Shown here in pieces: positions 45,265 through 55,159 of a stretch of DNA of 64,000 nucleotides. Within the stretch, counting starts at the first letter, position 1. Each line of letters starts with the position of its first letter. The DNA comes from CAINVV01 sp964506325 (lineage in GTDB: Bacteria > Bacteroidota > Bacteroidia > Bacteroidales > Prolixibacteraceae). The position numbers and the translations under genes are program-made. Location of the stretch: assembly GCA_964506325.1 (NCBI GenBank), contig CAZDLO010000005.1:1-64000 (forward strand). Direction: 5' to 3'. Below the pieces are notes generated by a model. The model was not told where the DNA came from. It saw only the letters and a program-made list of their open reading frames with translations, and did not search any database.

Positions 45265-45858
45265 ATGGTCAAGAAATGGCACTTCATATTATTTCTGATG
45301 ATCTTTCCTTTACTGGCGGTCTCCCAGGTAAAGAACACCGGGAAAGCGGAACTGAAAGACTCTGTTTTGGTTCCGGCGGATTCAACATTGCACTTTGACA
45401 TGAAGCCCGTCTATATTTTTCCGGATAAGAAAGATATGTCACCCAGGAAATTGCGTCAATTGACAAGCCTTGAAATGAAGGTTAAAAAAGTTTATCCCAT
45501 TGCGAAGGTTGCTGCTGTCAAGCTGGCGGAGTACAACCGGGTCTATACATCATTCAAGACAAACAGGGAACGGAAGGATTATGTGAAAGGCGTTGAAAAG
45601 CAATTGTTTGCAGAATTTGAGGATGACCTCCGAAAGATGAAGGTGTCTGAAGGGCGTATTTTGATCAAACTCCTGGACCGGGAAACAGGCGACTCTTCCT
45701 TCGAAATCATCAAGGAGTTCAAGGGCGGGTTTTCTGCTTTTTTCTGGCAGTCTGTGGCACGGTTATTTGGCCATGATCTCAAAGCAGAATACGACCCGGT
45801 TAATGAAGACCGTATGATTGAATATATAATTTCAGAGATTGATTTTGGCCTGATATGA
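45265..45858 (+). CDS. DUF4294-family exported protein
   Basis: Protein of 197 residues with a signal peptide (MVKKWHFILFLMIFPLLAVSQ). The core, LRQLTSLEMKVKKVYPIAKVAAVKL to RILIKLLDRETGDSSFEIIK, matches the DUF4294 family of Bacteroidota, whose function is unknown to me. It is Lys/Asp-rich and probably periplasmic. Earlier in-frame starts exist (TTG 45244, ATG 45253), but the promoter at 45215-45246 would leave them without a leader, so ATG 45265 is chosen. The gene is convergent with the Gfo/Idh-like gene, 10 nt apart. Confidence 0.82.
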   Translation: MVKKWHFILFLMIFPLLAVSQVKNTGKAELKDSVLVPADSTLHFDMKPVYIFPDKKDMSPRKLRQLTSLEMKVKKVYPIAKVAAVKLAEYNRVYTSFKTNRERKDYVKGVEKQLFAEFEDDLRKMKVSEGRILIKLLDRETGDSSFEIIKEFKGGFSAFFWQSVARLFGHDLKAEYDPVNEDRMIEYIISEIDFGLI

Positions 45859-45868
45859 ATCAGAGGTG

Positions 45869-46738
45869 TCAGATTAATACTGAACCAGGCACCAGTTTTT
45901 GGTTTATTCTCTCTATGAGCATAAAGGTTTTGGCCTCCTCACTTAAAACATTGCGTTGGCTTCCTTTTTTAAGGATTGATTCGGTAAAGTGAATTATTTG
46001 TTTGAACAAAAGCCAGTTTTCCGGAATTGAATTTTTCTCAAACTGCTGAATAAACGAGGGAGGATAGTGGTTTTGATCTTCAAAGTTGTAGGAGATTGTC
46101 CCTTTGGCCGAATGTATGGAGACCAGATGCTCCTTTTGCCGGCCGCTAAATGAAAATGTAAGGGAAGCAGCCGATCCGTTGTTGAAATTCAGATGAAGAT
46201 TTACAATGTCGGCTGGTTCACCGGTGGAAGGGATGGAACAAACATTGATCCTGGAAGGCTCTGCATCAATGATCTTAAGTGTCATCAGCAGGTTGCAGTA
46301 TAGCATTTCCTGCAGCATGTAATGCTTTTGCGGTGCAACGTGCTGCAATACCACGAGTTTTGTCTCATGGCGGTTATTATTGCCGGATACAAACGAAGGA
46401 TGAAAAAGGAGGTCGTTGCGGAACTGGATAAGTGTATTTCCCTCCTCCGACAGGTGGATCAGTTTCGTACGTTCCTCTGCAGTCATTTTCTGCATTTCTG
46501 TAAGGAACAGATGGCAACCCCTCCTTACAAGTTCTGACAGAAAGGCGTAGGTGGTATATTCAGGGTTCAGAACGGCTACCATGTTGCAATGGTGCGGTAA
46601 AAGTTCCTGCACTCCTACTGCACCAATTTTCTCCATCGATAAAGGTGCAGCCTTCCACTTCACGCCCCTGACCGATTGCAGTGACGCAGAAATAAAGTTG
46701 TCCGGTTCCCCGGAATAGATAATAAATCCGTGTAACAT
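45869..46738 (-). CDS. Degenerate Gfo/Idh/MocA-like protein
   Basis: Protein of 289 residues. The segment MVAVLNPEYTTYAFLSELVRRGCHLFLTEM copies the Gfo/Idh layout in which a ligand loop is followed by a helix and the GKHVxxEKP motif, but the catalytic EKP is replaced by EMQ, and the N-terminal GxGxxG nucleotide loop is not recognisable. The C-terminal half still looks like the alpha/beta oxidoreductase domain (VNLHLNFNNGSAASLTFSFSG). A non-catalytic binding or regulatory role is the likeliest reading. ATG 46738 is chosen since the upstream frame is unrelated. It is divergent from pcm. Confidence 0.55.
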   Translation of the reverse strand: MLHGFIIYSGEPDNFISASLQSVRGVKWKAAPLSMEKIGAVGVQELLPHHCNMVAVLNPEYTTYAFLSELVRRGCHLFLTEMQKMTAEERTKLIHLSEEGNTLIQFRNDLLFHPSFVSGNNNRHETKLVVLQHVAPQKHYMLQEMLYCNLLMTLKIIDAEPSRINVCSIPSTGEPADIVNLHLNFNNGSAASLTFSFSGRQKEHLVSIHSAKGTISYNFEDQNHYPPSFIQQFEKNSIPENWLLFKQIIHFTESILKKGSQRNVLSEEAKTFMLIERINQKLVPGSVLI

Positions 46739-46809
46739 ATTGATGTAAATGTACTTTATTGCATGAGTACCTCCACAGCCGGCCATCTATATTTATCAAC
46801 TTTCCGGTG

Positions 46810-46839
46810 TTGAAAAACCCAACGAGATTAGTAATTTTG
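46810..46839 (+). promoter_or_regulatory. Promoter of pcm (TTG-N19-TAATTTTG)
   Basis: TTG at 46810-46812 and TAATTTTG at 46832-46839 match the Bacteroidota promoter elements at a 19-nt spacing. Transcription would start near 46845, about 21 nt before the TTG start codon at 46867. Confidence 0.55.
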
Positions 46840-46866
46840 TAAGCCGGACACCAAAATTTACACCAA

Positions 46867-47523
46867 TTGGAAGATACCTTCAAACACAAGGGATTAAGAA
46901 AAAAACTGGTCGATGAAATCCGAAATAAGGGTATTGGCGATGAGTCTGTCCTAACGGCCATCAATGCGGTACCCCGCCACCTCTTCATGGATAACAGTTT
47001 TATCGGCTTTGCCTATGTTGACAAGGCTTTTCCCATAGCATCGGGGCAAACGATATCACAACCCTACACCGTCGCTTTTCAGACTGAAGCACTTAAGATC
47101 AAGAAACTTGACAGGGTGCTTGAAGTTGGCACAGGATCCGGCTACCAGGCAGCGGTATTGTGTGAGATGGGCGTCAGGCTGTATACCATTGAAAGACAAA
47201 GGTCTTTGTATGATTTCGCCAGGCTATTGCTCCCCCGTCTGGGTTACAATCCTCAGTTTTTTTATGGTGACGGGTACCTGGGACTGCCGACATATGGTCC
47301 TTTTGATAAAATCATTGTCACTGCAGGTGCAGATATTGTTCCTCCCCGGTTGCTTGAACAACTGGCTATTGGTGGCCGGATGGTTATCCCCGTCGGAGAC
47401 AGGCAATTTCAGGTAATGAAAATTATTACCAGGGAGAATGAGAATGATTTTACTGAAACGGAAGCAGGTAATTTTGTTTTTGTTCCTTTACTCCCGGGTA
47501 CAGTGGATAGGAAAGGTGAATAA
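46867..47523 (+). CDS. pcm: Protein-L-isoaspartate O-methyltransferase
   Basis: Repairs isoaspartyl residues in damaged proteins with SAM. The protein has 218 residues. VPRHLFMD, IASGQTISQPYTVAFQTEAL and LEVGTGSGYQAAVL are the standard PCMT motifs, with the SAM loop in the last. VTAGADIVPPRLLEQLAIGG follows in the C-terminal half. The start is a TTG (MEDTFKHKGLRKKLV), supported by the promoter just upstream. The length is normal for the family. An MBL hydrolase gene follows on the same strand after 74 nt. Confidence 0.95.
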   Translation: MEDTFKHKGLRKKLVDEIRNKGIGDESVLTAINAVPRHLFMDNSFIGFAYVDKAFPIASGQTISQPYTVAFQTEALKIKKLDRVLEVGTGSGYQAAVLCEMGVRLYTIERQRSLYDFARLLLPRLGYNPQFFYGDGYLGLPTYGPFDKIIVTAGADIVPPRLLEQLAIGGRMVIPVGDRQFQVMKIITRENENDFTETEAGNFVFVPLLPGTVDRKGE

Positions 47524-47597
47524 TTACAGATTTTTTTTTGGAAATCCGGCTTAATATTTAGGCAACATTATTTTTTACCAGGCAGCAAATATCATAG

Positions 47598-48236
47598 ATG
47601 ATACAAATCAAAAAATTTACTTTTAATCCGGTTTCAGTTAATGCATACCTGTTGTGGGATGAAACAGGTGAGGCAGCCTTGATAGATCCGGCTTGTTATT
47701 ATGCAGAAGAGGAGGATGAACTTGCAGGTTTTGTGGAGAAACAGGATCTGAAAATTGTCCAGTTGTTGAATACGCATGGCCATTTTGACCACCTGATGGG
47801 CAATGGATTTGCAGGGGACAAATGGGATATCAATTTTCGAATTCACGCAGGTGATGCCAACATGCCTGGTCAGGCCAAACAATATGCATCGCTTTTTGGC
47901 ATCTCCATGAGCAACCCACCGGCATTGGTGGAAATACTCGGGGAGGGTGATGTAATAAAATTTGGACATACCGAATTGAAGGTGATTCATGTCCCGGGTC
48001 ATTCTCCGGGAAGTGTCGCCTTTTATGGAGAAAAGGATAAAATACTGGTGGTCGGGGATATTATTTTCGAAGGTTCTGTCGGGCGGACAGACTTGCCCGG
48101 AGGAAATCATGATCTTCTGATTTCAGGTATCAAAGAAAAACTGCTTGTTTTAGACAGTGAAGTCAAAATATACCCCGGGCATGGCGGATCGACAACGGTA
48201 GGCCGGGAAAAAAGGACAAACCCGTTTCTGAGCTAA
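47598..48236 (+). CDS. MBL-fold metallo-hydrolase, glyoxalase II-like
   Basis: Cytosolic dinuclear-metal hydrolase of 212 residues. THGHFDH is the HxHxDH metal motif, HVPGHSPGSVAFYG and VVGDIIFEGSVGRTDLPGG provide the further His and bridging Asp, and IYPGHGGSTTVGREKRTNP gives the last His. This is the short hydroxyacylglutathione hydrolase-like group common in Bacteroidota. The substrate is not defined. gcvP follows after 110 nt on the same strand. Confidence 0.9.
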   Translation: MIQIKKFTFNPVSVNAYLLWDETGEAALIDPACYYAEEEDELAGFVEKQDLKIVQLLNTHGHFDHLMGNGFAGDKWDINFRIHAGDANMPGQAKQYASLFGISMSNPPALVEILGEGDVIKFGHTELKVIHVPGHSPGSVAFYGEKDKILVVGDIIFEGSVGRTDLPGGNHDLLISGIKEKLLVLDSEVKIYPGHGGSTTVGREKRTNPFLS

Positions 48237-48346
48237 AGAGCAAATGGGTTGCAGGTATCTTTATGTACGGAGGTATCAGGTTTAATTGCTGATATATATC
48301 ATTAACTTGTTGATTATTATTAAAATATAAATTCAATATTTTCAAA

Positions 48347-51220
48347 ATGGCCATTGATAAATTTGTTAACCGACACATAGGTCCAAGGGATGCTGATATT
48401 AGTGCGATGCTTGCTGTAATCGGGGTGTCGACCCTGGATGAGCTGATTAATCAGACTGTACCTTCCAACATAAGGCTGGAAAAACCTCTTAATCTGCCCA
48501 ACGGACTGACTGAGCGGGAGTATTACAGGAGGATACTTCACCTGGCATCCAGGAACAAGGTCTTCAATACCTACATTGGAATGGGGTGGTATGATACCAT
48601 CACTCCTGCTGTAATATTGCGCAACATCCTTGAAAACCCGGTTTGGTACACGTCTTATACACCCTACCAGGCCGAAATCTCCCAGGGACGCCTCGAAGCC
48701 TTGCTTAATTTTCAGACAATGGTCTGTGAAATGACTTCCATGCAACTGGCCAATGCTTCCTTGCTTGATGAGGCGACCGCCGCTGCCGAAGCGCTTCACA
48801 TGATGTATGCCCTGCGTTCGAGGGCACAGGAGAAGGCAGGCGCCAATGTCTGTTTTGTCGATGAAAAAATATGGCCCCAAACACTGGACGTGCTATTGTT
48901 ACGTGCTGAGCCATTGGGAATTGCGGTAGAAATCGGTGATTTTAAAACTGCAGAACTCAATGAAAAATGCTTTGGTGCGATAGTTCAGTATCCCAATTCA
49001 GATGGCGTAATTTTTGATTACAGGAATTTTGCAGCAAAAGTACAGGCTGCCGGCGCTAAAATTGCCGTAGCAGCAGACCTTCTATCCCTGGCATTGTTGA
49101 CTCCTCCAGGAGAATGGGGTGCCGATATTGTATTCGGATCCACCCAGCGGTTTGGAGTTCCTATGGGTTATGGCGGACCCTCAGCTGCTTTTTTTGCCAC
49201 ACGTGATGAATACAAAAGAGATATCCCGGGAAGAATTATCGGAGTATCAAAAGATTCGGGCGGAAAACCGGCACTTCGCCTTGCTTTGCAAACCAGGGAA
49301 CAACACATAAAGAGGGAAAAGGCAACTTCCAACATTTGTACATCCCAGGGATTACTGGCTACAATGGCAGGAATGTACGCCATTTACCACGGGCCTGAAG
49401 GAATCCGGAATATTGCGGAAAGGGTTCACAGTATTGCTTCACTCCTTGCTGCTGAGGTGACAAAATTGGGCTACAGTTGTATCTCACCTGATTTTTTCGA
49501 CACCTTGAAGATCACCCTGCCGAAACATGTCAAGAGAGAAGACATTGAATGGCTCTCTGTGGCGCTTGAAATGAATTTCCGGTATTTCGAACATGGGGAA
49601 GTTGGAATAAGTATTGATGAGACAACCAACCTTGAAGATATCAACTGGATACTGGAAGTTTTTGCCAAAGCCGGCAACAAGCTGGTTCCTACGATAGATC
49701 AGATTCCGGAACTAAGGAATATTGCAGAAGTCTTCAGCAGGAAATCTACCTTTCTCAAACAGGATGTTTTCAGCAGGTATCGTTCAGAAACGGAAATGGC
49801 GCGTTATATTAAGCGGCTCGAGAAGAAGGATATTTCGCTGGTACATTCCATGATTTCGCTTGGTTCCTGTACCATGAAACTGAATGCGGCAACAGAGATG
49901 CTTCCTCTCAGCTGGATTGAATTTAACGGAATTCATCCATATGTTCCAAAGAATCAGGCTATGGGATATCATGAAATGATGGAGGAGATGCGGAGGGATT
50001 TGTCTGAAATCACTGGATTTGCCGATATTTCATTCCAGCCCAATTCAGGTGCTGCGGGAGAATATGCGGGGCTGCTTGTTATCAGGGATTACCACAAAAG
50101 CAGGGGAGAGGGGCATCGTAATGTGGTTCTGATTCCTTCATCTGCCCATGGAACAAATCCTGCAAGTGCCGTAATGGCCGGCAACCAGGTGGTGGTCGTG
50201 GGATGTGATGATAATGGGAACATCAATGTTGAGGAACTGAGAACCAAGGCAGAAGCAAACAAGGACAAGCTTGCCGGTTTCATGGTTACCTATCCGTCAA
50301 CCCACGGGGTTTTTGAAGCCTCCATTGTTGAAATGTGTGATATTATTCATCAGTTCGGAGGACAGGTCTACATGGATGGGGCAAATATGAACGCCCAGGT
50401 TGGACTGACAAATCCCTTCAGGATTGGTGCGGATGTCTGTCATCTGAACCTCCACAAAACGTTTGCGATACCTCACGGCGGAGGTGGACCGGGAGTAGGT
50501 CCTATTGGTGTCGCAAAACACCTGGTAGATTTTCTTCCTTCTCACCCGGTGATGAACAACGGGCACATAGGAGCCCATGCAGTCTCAGCTGCCCCATGGG
50601 GCAGTGCATCAGTTTTGCCAATCACTTACGGCTACATAAAGATGCTTGGAGCTGACGGATTGACGGAAGCGACCAGGATTGCCATATTGAATGCCAATTA
50701 CATTGCAGCCAGGCTTAAGGACAATTTTGGAATATTGTATACAGGAGCCAATGGTAGAGTGGCTCACGAAATGATCCTTGAGTGCCGGCACCTGAAAAAT
50801 GTAGCAGATATTTCAGAAACTGACATAGCCAAAAGGTTGATGGATTATGGGTTTCATGCCCCGACGCTGTCTTTTCCGGTACACGGGACACTCATGGTTG
50901 AGCCAACTGAGAGTGAATCGAAAGAGGAGCTGGACCGTTTTGTTGATGCTATGAACTCTATTTTCCATGAGATCAGGGAGATTGAATTGGGAATCACAGA
51001 TCCTGAAGACAATGTTTTGAAAAATGCGCCTCATACGCCGGATGTTTTAACTGCCAATGAGTGGAATCACTCCTATTCAAGGGAGAAAGCATGCTATCCT
51101 CTTGAATGGCTGCGGGAGAATAAATTCTGGGTACCCGTGGGGAGAGTTGACAATGCCTATGGCGACAGGAATCTTTTCTGCACCTGTGATCCGCTTGAAA
51201 GCTATGCCAACCAATCTTAG
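48347..51220 (+). CDS. gcvP: Glycine dehydrogenase (decarboxylating), P protein of the glycine cleavage system
   Basis: PLP enzyme of 957 residues that decarboxylates glycine and passes the aminomethyl group to the lipoyl H protein. It is the full-length single-chain form: N-terminal half with RHIGPRDADISAML and SLLDEATAAAEA, C-terminal half with GSCTMKLNAATEM and HLNLHKTFAIPHGGGGPG, where Lys704 is the aldimine lysine. The glycine-rich loop after it is intact. gcvT and gcvH are not in the window. No glycine riboswitch was recognised in the 110-nt upstream gap. Confidence 0.97.
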   Translation: MAIDKFVNRHIGPRDADISAMLAVIGVSTLDELINQTVPSNIRLEKPLNLPNGLTEREYYRRILHLASRNKVFNTYIGMGWYDTITPAVILRNILENPVWYTSYTPYQAEISQGRLEALLNFQTMVCEMTSMQLANASLLDEATAAAEALHMMYALRSRAQEKAGANVCFVDEKIWPQTLDVLLLRAEPLGIAVEIGDFKTAELNEKCFGAIVQYPNSDGVIFDYRNFAAKVQAAGAKIAVAADLLSLALLTPPGEWGADIVFGSTQRFGVPMGYGGPSAAFFATRDEYKRDIPGRIIGVSKDSGGKPALRLALQTREQHIKREKATSNICTSQGLLATMAGMYAIYHGPEGIRNIAERVHSIASLLAAEVTKLGYSCISPDFFDTLKITLPKHVKREDIEWLSVALEMNFRYFEHGEVGISIDETTNLEDINWILEVFAKAGNKLVPTIDQIPELRNIAEVFSRKSTFLKQDVFSRYRSETEMARYIKRLEKKDISLVHSMISLGSCTMKLNAATEMLPLSWIEFNGIHPYVPKNQAMGYHEMMEEMRRDLSEITGFADISFQPNSGAAGEYAGLLVIRDYHKSRGEGHRNVVLIPSSAHGTNPASAVMAGNQVVVVGCDDNGNINVEELRTKAEANKDKLAGFMVTYPSTHGVFEASIVEMCDIIHQFGGQVYMDGANMNAQVGLTNPFRIGADVCHLNLHKTFAIPHGGGGPGVGPIGVAKHLVDFLPSHPVMNNGHIGAHAVSAAPWGSASVLPITYGYIKMLGADGLTEATRIAILNANYIAARLKDNFGILYTGANGRVAHEMILECRHLKNVADISETDIAKRLMDYGFHAPTLSFPVHGTLMVEPTESESKEELDRFVDAMNSIFHEIREIELGITDPEDNVLKNAPHTPDVLTANEWNHSYSREKACYPLEWLRENKFWVPVGRVDNAYGDRNLFCTCDPLESYANQS

Positions 51221-51297
51221 AAGTTGGTTGTCCTTAACGGGTGCTGAAAGCGTAAACTCAGCCAGGTAGAATATAATTGTTTACTTAAGAGCTAGTT

Positions 51298-52119
51298 ATG
51301 GTCCTTTTTCCAAATGCCAAAATCAATATCGGGTTAAACATCCTGCGCAGAAGAGAGGATGGCTACCATGAGATTGAAACACTCTTCTATCCTGTTGGGT
51401 TGAAGGATGCACTAGAATTTGTATTGAACGGGACCAATAAGGTGAATTTTTGCAGCAGTGGACTGGACCTTCATATACCTTCTGATCAAAACATTGTATT
51501 AAAAGCATACAAGTTATTGAGCGAGAATTTTTTACTTCCGGGCATGGATATACATCTTCACAAGGCAATCCCTTCCGGTGCAGGGCTTGGAGGTGGTTCG
51601 GCCGATGCAGCTTTTTTCCTTAAATCTCTTAACGAATACCTTGACCTGAATATTTCGCAGGAAAAACTAAGAGGAATGGCAGGTCGTTTGGGCGCAGATT
51701 GTGCCTTTTTCATAGAAAACAAGCCATCATATGCCACTGGGGTTGGCGAAGTACTTACCCCGGCAGATGTAAACCTTAAAGGGTATATTCTACTGCTGGT
51801 GAAGCCACCCTATGGAGTTGAAACCAGGGAGGCCTACTCCGGCGTGGTTCCCAGGGTTTACCCCTTGGTTTTTAAGGAAGCTATTGAGGAGGGACCAGCC
51901 AAATGGAGTGGCGGGATCAGGAATGATTTCGAGGAATCCATCTTTATAAAATTTCCCGGAATACAGGATCTAAAAAATATTCTGTCGGGGATGGGGGCAG
52001 TTTATGCTTCCATGTCAGGAAGTGGTTCGTCTGTATATGGCCTGTTTGAAAAGGACCCGGGAGTGAATACTGAGGACTTTCCGCCGGGCTGCTTTGTTTG
52101 GCAGGAAATATTAACCTAA
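51298..52119 (+). CDS. ispE: 4-diphosphocytidyl-2-C-methyl-D-erythritol kinase
   Basis: GHMP kinase of 273 residues in the MEP isoprenoid pathway that phosphorylates CDP-methylerythritol. PNAKINIGLNILRRREDGYHEIET holds the substrate-binding residues, PSGAGLGGGSADAAFFL is the ATP-binding GHMP motif and MSGSGSSVYGLF the third motif. The length is typical. It starts 77 nt after gcvP on the same strand and ends inside the long terminator stem at 52111-52155. Confidence 0.95.
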   Translation: MVLFPNAKINIGLNILRRREDGYHEIETLFYPVGLKDALEFVLNGTNKVNFCSSGLDLHIPSDQNIVLKAYKLLSENFLLPGMDIHLHKAIPSGAGLGGGSADAAFFLKSLNEYLDLNISQEKLRGMAGRLGADCAFFIENKPSYATGVGEVLTPADVNLKGYILLLVKPPYGVETREAYSGVVPRVYPLVFKEAIEEGPAKWSGGIRNDFEESIFIKFPGIQDLKNILSGMGAVYASMSGSGSSVYGLFEKDPGVNTEDFPPGCFVWQEILT

Positions 52120-52155
52120 AAAAAGGATGCTTATGGCATCCTTTTTTTAGGTTAA
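52111..52155. terminator. Bidirectional intrinsic terminator, 20-bp perfect stem
   Basis: TTAACCTAAAAAAAGGATGC (52111-52130), loop TTATG, then its exact reverse complement (52136-52155). The GC-containing stem tip with A7 on one side and T7 on the other serves both directions, between ispE (plus, whose TAA lies in the stem) and the ppiD-like gene (minus). Confidence 0.9.
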
Positions 52156-52171
52156 CAGACTGGAAATGTGA

Positions 52172-54277
52172 TCAATAAAATTTCGCCCTTTTGTCAACCA
52201 CTGCTGCATTTTCTTTTAGTGCTTCAAATGCCTGAATAGAAACCCTGTATGCGAGGGACATCTTATTTTGATATCTTTCTGTTTCAATGTCGGAAGTAGT
52301 GCCTTGGTTCACGGCAGTTGCCTTAACAACATAAACTCCATTTGCTCCGGCAACAGGTTTAGAAACTGCTCCCGGTTCCAAGACAGAAGCTACTCCTGCA
52401 ACGGCTGGTTCAATACCAAGTCCGGGAATTTGATAGGAGTCGAGGTTGATATCCTGTGCCTGTCCAACAGTCGTACCTAGGGAAGAAGCAAGTGAAGTTA
52501 GATCTGTTTTACCTGCCATTTTCTCCTTCAGTTGTTCGGCTTTTTTATCTTTTCTTAAGGTAAGTTCGATGGTTGGCCTTACAGTGCTTTCAACGGAATA
52601 TCCCTTGTCCTGGACGCCAGTCAGCATAGCGACGACGAATTGATTCCCCAGTTCAAAGATCGGCGTGTTTTCAGAACTGATAATAGGTTTGCCAACTTCG
52701 GCTTTAAATGCGGCACGCACCAGTAACCTTGAATTTTCAAGACCTGCAATATCTTTGTCGGCTTCCTGCATATTCGCCAGGCGCTTGTTCAGTCCCTGGG
52801 ATGTTACTGTGGAACGGAATGCCTTCAGCTCAGCATTTTCAGCGGCAAATTTGGATGCAGCGGCATATGTTTGCTGATAGGTCTGGCTGCTGGGCTCAAT
52901 ATTGCGGACAATCGTTGCCAATTGCACATTTTGAACGGTATTGCCTCGTTTTGTTACCTGGATTAAATGTATGCCAAATTGAGAATTTACCACCTGGTAA
53001 TCGTTTACTTTTCCAAAGAATGCAGCATCTTCAAAAGGCTTCACCATCATTCCGCGCTTGAACCAGCCAACTTCTCCGCCTTTAATGGCAGAACCTTCAT
53101 CATTGGAATATTTTCTGGCCAGCTCGGCAAAATCGCTGCCAAGTGTAAGCACTCTCTTCAGGCTGTCGGCCTTGCTTTGTGCTTTGGCAACCTCGGCTTG
53201 ATTGGCAACCCGGATAAGGATGTGACGTGCGTTGACAGAGTCAGGTAAATCTTCAAATTTCTGAATTTTGCACAGTTTCCAGCTTTGTCCTTCTTTGTAA
53301 GGGCCATAAATATCCCCGGTTTTTCCGCCGAAGGCAAAATCTGCAATTGTTGGAGCAAGTTCAGCTTTTTTATAGTAGGAAGGATCAAACTGTTTGTCAG
53401 AGTTGACGTTCACATAGGCGGCAGGGTCCTCAACAGCTGCAAATTCAGATTTTATATCTGTAATCCATTTGACGACTTTATCCTCGTCATTTTTGGAGGC
53501 CACAACCGGGAACAGTACATATTCGATCTCACGGGTAGCTTCCTGTTTGTACTTTTCCTTGTGAGCTTCGTAATACTTCTGTGCCTCTTCCTTCGAAACT
53601 TTTACAGTACTATCAGGGATAGAACTGTATTGTTTACCTACATATTCGATATTTACCTTCTTGCTTTTTCCTTCAGCACTGAATTTTGCTTCATCAGAAG
53701 TTGTGTAGATACCTTTGGAAAGAAGATTGTTGTATTTGGTAAAAGAACGTTCTTCCAGGATCTGGTTTTCAATAAAAAGCCAGTAACTGCGCTCAGGTCC
53801 TGTCGCATTGGATTGCTGATATTTCAGGAACTGTATAAGGGCTGGACGGTTTACTGTTCCTGTTTTTTGATCCCGGAAAAGGTTTTGGATGATCGGATGG
53901 GGATTGTCTCCCTGTACCAGGTCGAATAACTCGTTGGATGTGACATCAATGCCAAGGTTCTCGTAAATTTCCTTCATGGTATAGTTCCTTACGAGTCCCA
54001 GCCAGGTCTGTTCCCTGATCTGTTCCGTCGTTTTTTGATCCAAAGAAGATGAACCTGAGTTCATCTTGTAAATATTCATGAGGTCATCTACCTTCTGTTG
54101 AAATTCTTTGAAATCGACACTTTTACCTGCAATTTCAGCAATTACCTGTTCATTGCCACGCATGATTGAACTGCCTGATTGTACAGCATCTCCCAAAACA
54201 AATGCTGTGAGAGCAACTCCAATAAAGATGGTAATTCCAATACCTGCGCGGTTTCTTATTTTCTCTAATGTTGCCAT
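52172..54277 (-). CDS. ppiD: PpiD-type periplasmic peptidyl-prolyl isomerase/chaperone
   Basis: Membrane-anchored folding factor of 701 residues. An N-terminal transmembrane helix (GIGITIFIGVALTAFVLGDAV) is followed by a SurA-like N-terminal chaperone region (about 35-220), a parvulin domain (about 345-450, with ARHILIRVANQAEVAKAQSK and GGEVGWFKRGMMVKPFEDA) and a second, divergent region to the end. It assists folding of exported, including outer-membrane, proteins. The gene sits in a minus-strand block with lptC, an outer-membrane protein and coaX, an arrangement I recall from other Bacteroidota. The gldE-like gene often present between ppiD and lptC there is absent. Confidence 0.9.
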   Translation of the reverse strand: MATLEKIRNRAGIGITIFIGVALTAFVLGDAVQSGSSIMRGNEQVIAEIAGKSVDFKEFQQKVDDLMNIYKMNSGSSSLDQKTTEQIREQTWLGLVRNYTMKEIYENLGIDVTSNELFDLVQGDNPHPIIQNLFRDQKTGTVNRPALIQFLKYQQSNATGPERSYWLFIENQILEERSFTKYNNLLSKGIYTTSDEAKFSAEGKSKKVNIEYVGKQYSSIPDSTVKVSKEEAQKYYEAHKEKYKQEATREIEYVLFPVVASKNDEDKVVKWITDIKSEFAAVEDPAAYVNVNSDKQFDPSYYKKAELAPTIADFAFGGKTGDIYGPYKEGQSWKLCKIQKFEDLPDSVNARHILIRVANQAEVAKAQSKADSLKRVLTLGSDFAELARKYSNDEGSAIKGGEVGWFKRGMMVKPFEDAAFFGKVNDYQVVNSQFGIHLIQVTKRGNTVQNVQLATIVRNIEPSSQTYQQTYAAASKFAAENAELKAFRSTVTSQGLNKRLANMQEADKDIAGLENSRLLVRAAFKAEVGKPIISSENTPIFELGNQFVVAMLTGVQDKGYSVESTVRPTIELTLRKDKKAEQLKEKMAGKTDLTSLASSLGTTVGQAQDINLDSYQIPGLGIEPAVAGVASVLEPGAVSKPVAGANGVYVVKATAVNQGTTSDIETERYQNKMSLAYRVSIQAFEALKENAAVVDKRAKFY

Positions 54278-54550
54278 CCGTTTTCTGGTTATTTATTTAC
54301 GAACTGTTATAATCTTTTGCTAATTTTTTGAGCGTACGAATATAGTAATTTTAGGTTTTTAAATCTGCTCAAATCACTCAATTTTACAAATTACTGATTT
54401 TTTTCATTTCACCGGGCTCAATTTTGGTTTTTGTGATCCCCCGATTTTTGCAATGAGAGCCATCAATGATCAAAATCGTCTTGTTTTCCAGTAAACTGTT
54501 GTGATGAAAATCCCGGTTTAAGTCAAGCTACTCTTTGTTAGAATTCCAGG

Positions 54551-55159
54551 TTATTCTCCGTCAACGTAAATATGTCCTTTGGTTTTCATGAAGGACCACC
54601 TGGTCATTTGGGAATCTGATTTGAAACCTCCTGATCCTGTGATGTACTGGTCTCCTTTTTTGATGCTGACGAACTGATCGGAGAAGATAAGGTCTTCAGT
54701 TTCGTGGTACTTTAATTCCTCCGACCGGAGAGTGTCCCCTTCACTGTTGACAAGCACAACATTTCCGTTTGCCTCCCATTTTTTTTCAAGGTCAAAATAT
54801 TTCCCGTGATTGCCTGATAATTGTGAGATGATCTTCCGGTCACTATCATATTTTTGAAGTAAAAATCCATTCGGAAAGTCTTTGTACGGTACCTTGGGGT
54901 CATCATAGATTAGCAATTTGGGCGTTTGCAAATGATATTTGACAACTCCTGAATCTGTAACGAACGTCTCAAAATTATTGGCTTCCATGGCAAGCAATTT
55001 GTTGCTTTTCAGTATGTCAGAGGGAATATCCGTGGAAACTTTTGTCTGGCATGCGAAAAAAATGACAGCAAGGGGCAGGATAATTGCAACCGGATAGAGT
55101 ACGGTCTGAATCCAGCTTCCAAAGATGGAAATTCCTTGAAATGAGTTTTTTTCTTTCAT
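54551..55159 (-). CDS. lptC: LPS export periplasmic protein LptC
   Basis: Bitopic or lipid-anchored protein of 202 residues of the LPS transport bridge. The hydrophobic segment ends ILPLAVIFFACQTK, with a possible lipobox Cys. The beta-jellyroll domain shows AMEANNFETFVTDSGVVKYH, FPNGFLLQKYDSDRK, EANGNVVLVNSEGDTLRSEE and TGSGGFKSDSQMTRW, close to LptC of Bacteroidota. It accepts LPS from LptB2FG and hands it to LptA. It follows the outer-membrane protein gene by 73 nt. Confidence 0.88.
   Translation of the reverse strand: MKEKNSFQGISIFGSWIQTVLYPVAIILPLAVIFFACQTKVSTDIPSDILKSNKLLAMEANNFETFVTDSGVVKYHLQTPKLLIYDDPKVPYKDFPNGFLLQKYDSDRKIISQLSGNHGKYFDLEKKWEANGNVVLVNSEGDTLRSEELKYHETEDLIFSDQFVSIKKGDQYITGSGGFKSDSQMTRWSFMKTKGHIYVDGE

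Noticed and set aside
48237..48346. Glycine riboswitch before gcvP
   Set aside because: The 110-nt gap is AT-rich and shows none of the conserved glycine-aptamer core.
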